DNA from: JBEKYD01 sp049509915
Lineage (GTDB): Bacteria > Acidobacteriota > Terriglobia > Bryobacterales > Bryobacteraceae
Assembly (NCBI GenBank): GCA_049509915.1
Contig: JBEKZL010000188.1
Span: 1 to 15,931 of the forward strand
Length of the DNA: 15,931 bases
Reading direction: 5' to 3'
Shown here: positions 13,805 through 15,931 of the stretch, in pieces
Numbering within the stretch: position 1 is the first letter of the stretch
Layout: every line of letters begins with the position of its first letter
The notes under the pieces: model-generated
The model's database searches: none
What the model was told of the DNA's origin: nothing
Seen by the model: the letters and a program-made list of their open reading frames with translations, nothing else
Made by a program: the position numbers and the translations under genes

Positions 13805-15603
13805 ATGGCTCTTCTAGTGGCACAGTCATCCAGGCTGCTGTTCGCCCTGCTCGCGTGCTCCCTGCCGCTGTGCGCCCAGATGGCCCAGCCCGAAGAACGC
13901 TCCCACCCCAGCCAGGTGATGGGCGACACTCGCACCTACCGGCTGTATCTCCCGCCGGCCTATGCGGGCTCGCAAAAGCGCTACCCGGTCATTTATTGGT
14001 TGCACGGTTATGAGCGATCCGCCGAGCAGGCCGATTACGGCCGGTCCATCGCGGCGTATGTGGGAACCCACGACGTCATCGTGGCCGATACCGGGCCCAT
14101 CGAAACCACCGGCGAGTTTCCGCTCTACCTGCCGGAGCTGGTCGACCACATCGACCATACCCTCCGCACCATCTCCGACCGCGACCATCGCGGTGTCACC
14201 GGCTATTCCGCCGGTGGGTTCATGGCTTTCTGGATCGCCGGCAAGTATCCCGATCTGTTTTCGAGCGCCTCCAGCTTCATGGGGCCAACCGAGTATACCG
14301 TCGGCCCCAAGGGCTTCGCCGCCGAATGGAATTTCGACGATTTCCGCGCCAACTACGCCGGTGTACGCACCCGCCTGGTCACCGGCAAGCGCGACTTCAT
14401 CCGTTTCTACCACCGGCGCCTGAACGCCATCTGGCCGCTCGGCGGCGGCTCCCATGAAACCGAGGAGTTCGATTCCGAGCACGGCTTCCCGGAAGTGACC
14501 AAAACGCTCGATTTTCACATCCACGCCTTCGCCAACCCGTTGCTCAAGCCCGCGGTCTTCAGCCACGCCGACGTCTATCCCAATTTTGCGGTGTGGGGCT
14601 GGGAAGTCACCTCCAGCCGCCGCCAGCCTGGCTTTACTGTAATCGAGAATGCTTCCGTCGGCGGCTTCCGCTGCGCCGTGCGGGAATGGGTGCCGGGTGG
14701 GGCCACGCTTCCCGAAGTGAAGCTGTCCGTCGCGACGCCGCCGCATTCGTTTGCGCCCGCAAGTTCCCGCCCGGTGGCGTACCTGCGGCTGCGCGACGGC
14801 TACCTGAGGCGAGCCACGCTCAAAGCGGACGGGCAGGGCCGCTTGAGTTTCGACCTCGATGGCGACGCCTGGCAGGTCGCCATCGGCGAGCCCGCCGCGC
14901 CGCTCGCGACCGGCTATGAAATCGAAGGCGCAAGCTGGGCGACCGCCTCGCGGCCGATTCCTCTGAAAGTCAAATTTTGGAATTCCGGCACGCTGCGTCT
15001 GCCCGCTACCTCCGTCACCTGGGAGAGTCCCGATAAGGGCGTGAGCTTCGACGTTCCCACCAGCCGTTTGTTCGCGCTCGCACCGGGCGAATCGGCCAGC
15101 GTTCCGGTCGCGGTTACGGTGAGCGATCCCTCCCGACCGCTGGTCAATATCGAAGCCGTCCGCGGTAAGGAGCGCAGCACCCTGGAGCTGCCGCTGTTTC
15201 CGCCCGCACAGCCCTTTAAGAATTTCCTCCTCGCCGATGGCCGCGCCATGGATATCTTCCACGAGGCCACCAATCATTCCGACCTCACCCTGGGCGAGGG
15301 AAACGGCGACGGTAATGCCGCCCCCGGCGAATCGTTCGCGCCTTCCGCGCTGCCGAGTTGTTCTCGAACGATGCCTGCGTCGACCTCAGCGTGCGCGTTT
15401 CCGACCCCTGGAGCGACTACGACCATACCGGCGCGTCGGCCAAATATACCGTCGCCAGAATCCGCCCCGAATGCCAGCCCGGTCACCCCTTGCACCTGCT
15501 GGCCCGCGTCGTTTTCCCCAACGCCCCCCAGCACCAGGTGCGATATTACGCCATCGAATTCCCCGTCTGGTACCGGAGGGGAGAGGAACCGAAAGGGAAG
15601 TAG
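13805..15603 (+). pseudogene. Secreted alpha/beta-hydrolase esterase, frameshifted near the 3' end
   Basis: Predicted exported serine esterase of the putative esterase (PF00756) type. Residues 1-24 are a signal peptide ending 'PLCA'. The hydrolase domain follows: 'YRLYLPPAYAGSQKRYPVIYWLHGYE' (45-70) and the nucleophile elbow GYSAGG with Ser135. A later beta-rich part leads to 'GEGNGDGNAAPGESFA'. There the frame breaks: the natural continuation 'FRAAELFSNDACVDLSVRVSDPW...KYTVARIRPE...FPVWYRRGEE' lies in the frame one base back, joining at about 15338-15346 and stopping at 15603. One missing base would explain it. Unshifted translation instead runs to 15724 through junk. The ATG 13805 was chosen over an earlier open frame because it starts the signal peptide; GGGTGG upstream is a weak Shine-Dalgarno. 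The catalytic Ser region is before the shift, so a truncated enzyme might still act. Confidence 0.75.
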
Positions 15604-15745
15604 CGGCGCGTCGGAGTGGCGTGGAAGATCGGAGTTGCCGAGCCCGGCCGCGGTCGCCTTGCGCCAATCGTATCCCAGCCGCCCAGCCGGGCGCTCCCCT
15701 CAAGATTACAAAACTGCGCGATAATACTCGAAGAGGATACCCACT

Positions 15746-15931
15746 GTGCGCGTCGATCTGGACGTCCCTGAAGAGATCGTGCAGCAGTTCGCCGCCGAGT
15801 CAGGCGGTGTCGCTAGAGCGGCGGCCGAGGCACTCGCCGCCGAGGGTGTACGTTCCGGCAGGTTGACCGTCTATCAAGCCCGACAGATGCTGGGGATTCG
15901 ATCTCGTTATGAGATGGATGGATTTCTCAAA
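15746..15931 (+). CDS. UPF0175-family antitoxin, partial (right edge)
   Basis: Starts at GTG 15746 with GAAGAGG at 15730-15736 as Shine-Dalgarno. The 62 visible residues open 'MRVDLDVPEEIVQQFAAE', then an Ala-rich helix, then 'GRLTVYQARQMLGIRSRYEMDGFLK'. The 'QAR.LLG...R.EMD.FLK' end is the hallmark of UPF0175 (PF03683), small DNA-binding-like antitoxins usually followed by a PIN-domain or DUF3368 toxin gene. About 20 more residues and the toxin would lie outside the window. GATAAT at 15720-15725 may be its -10 box, without a clear -35. The 142 bases before it hold nothing else recognised. Confidence 0.85.
   Translation, partial: MRVDLDVPEEIVQQFAAESGGVARAAAEALAAEGVRSGRLTVYQARQMLGIRSRYEMDGFLK

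Noticed and set aside
13826..15277. Minus-strand open frame of 483 codons opposite the esterase
   Set aside because: It has no recognisable domain; the plus-strand signal peptide and GYSAGG motif show the coding strand.

Overview
The window looks like chromosome from a GC-rich acidobacterium, most likely of the Solibacter/Bryobacterales type. This rests on recognition of protein styles and not on a search. The clues are an outer-membrane porin of the BBP2 type, a KdpD-like kinase cut down to its DUF4118 core, secreted metallo-beta-lactamase and esterase proteins with Pro/Ala-rich or tail modules, a 57-residue protein with an 'IEGPEA' motif, and a UPF0175 antitoxin.

Region 1 (1-3917, all minus strand) is a compact housekeeping operon read from right to left: apt, ispE, prs, rplY/ctc, pth, rpsF (cut by the window edge). 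Three junctions (apt/ispE, ispE/prs, pth/rpsF) are 4-base ATGA overlaps, and rplY and pth are 6 bases apart. Only prs-rplY has a gap (173 bases). The genes link PRPP synthesis and use (Prs, Apt), isoprenoid precursor synthesis (IspE) and translation (L25, Pth, S6).

Region 2 (3918-7291, plus strand) follows a 324-base divergent intergenic space. It holds a secreted beta-barrel porin followed by a 603-residue APC-superfamily amino-acid permease, plausibly an outer/inner membrane uptake pair. Region 3 (7302-9585, minus) is a KdpD/KdpE-like two-component pair whose genes overlap. It meets the permease gene tail to tail, with a strong hairpin at the junction.

Region 4 (about 9586-12352) is accessory and eroded. 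It has a perfect 22-bp inverted repeat, a remnant of the 3' end of the metallo-beta-lactamase gene, a DUF1828/DUF1829-type gene preceded by a small gene that seems split by a frameshift, a 57-residue conserved small protein, and a membrane protein gene with an apparent frameshift. The roughly 2.4 kb between the remnant and the intact metallo-beta-lactamase gene is bracketed by a 141-bp direct repeat of about 93% identity.

Region 5 (12353-15931) has the intact secreted metallo-beta-lactamase-fold gene (minus), a divergent secreted esterase gene with a probable frameshift near its 3' end (plus), and the start of a UPF0175 antitoxin gene running off the right edge. No rRNA, tRNA, CRISPR array or recognisable transposase was seen. 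The best candidate for something undescribed is the repeat-bracketed DUF1828 cassette. The evidence for a working system there is modest, because two of its genes look broken.
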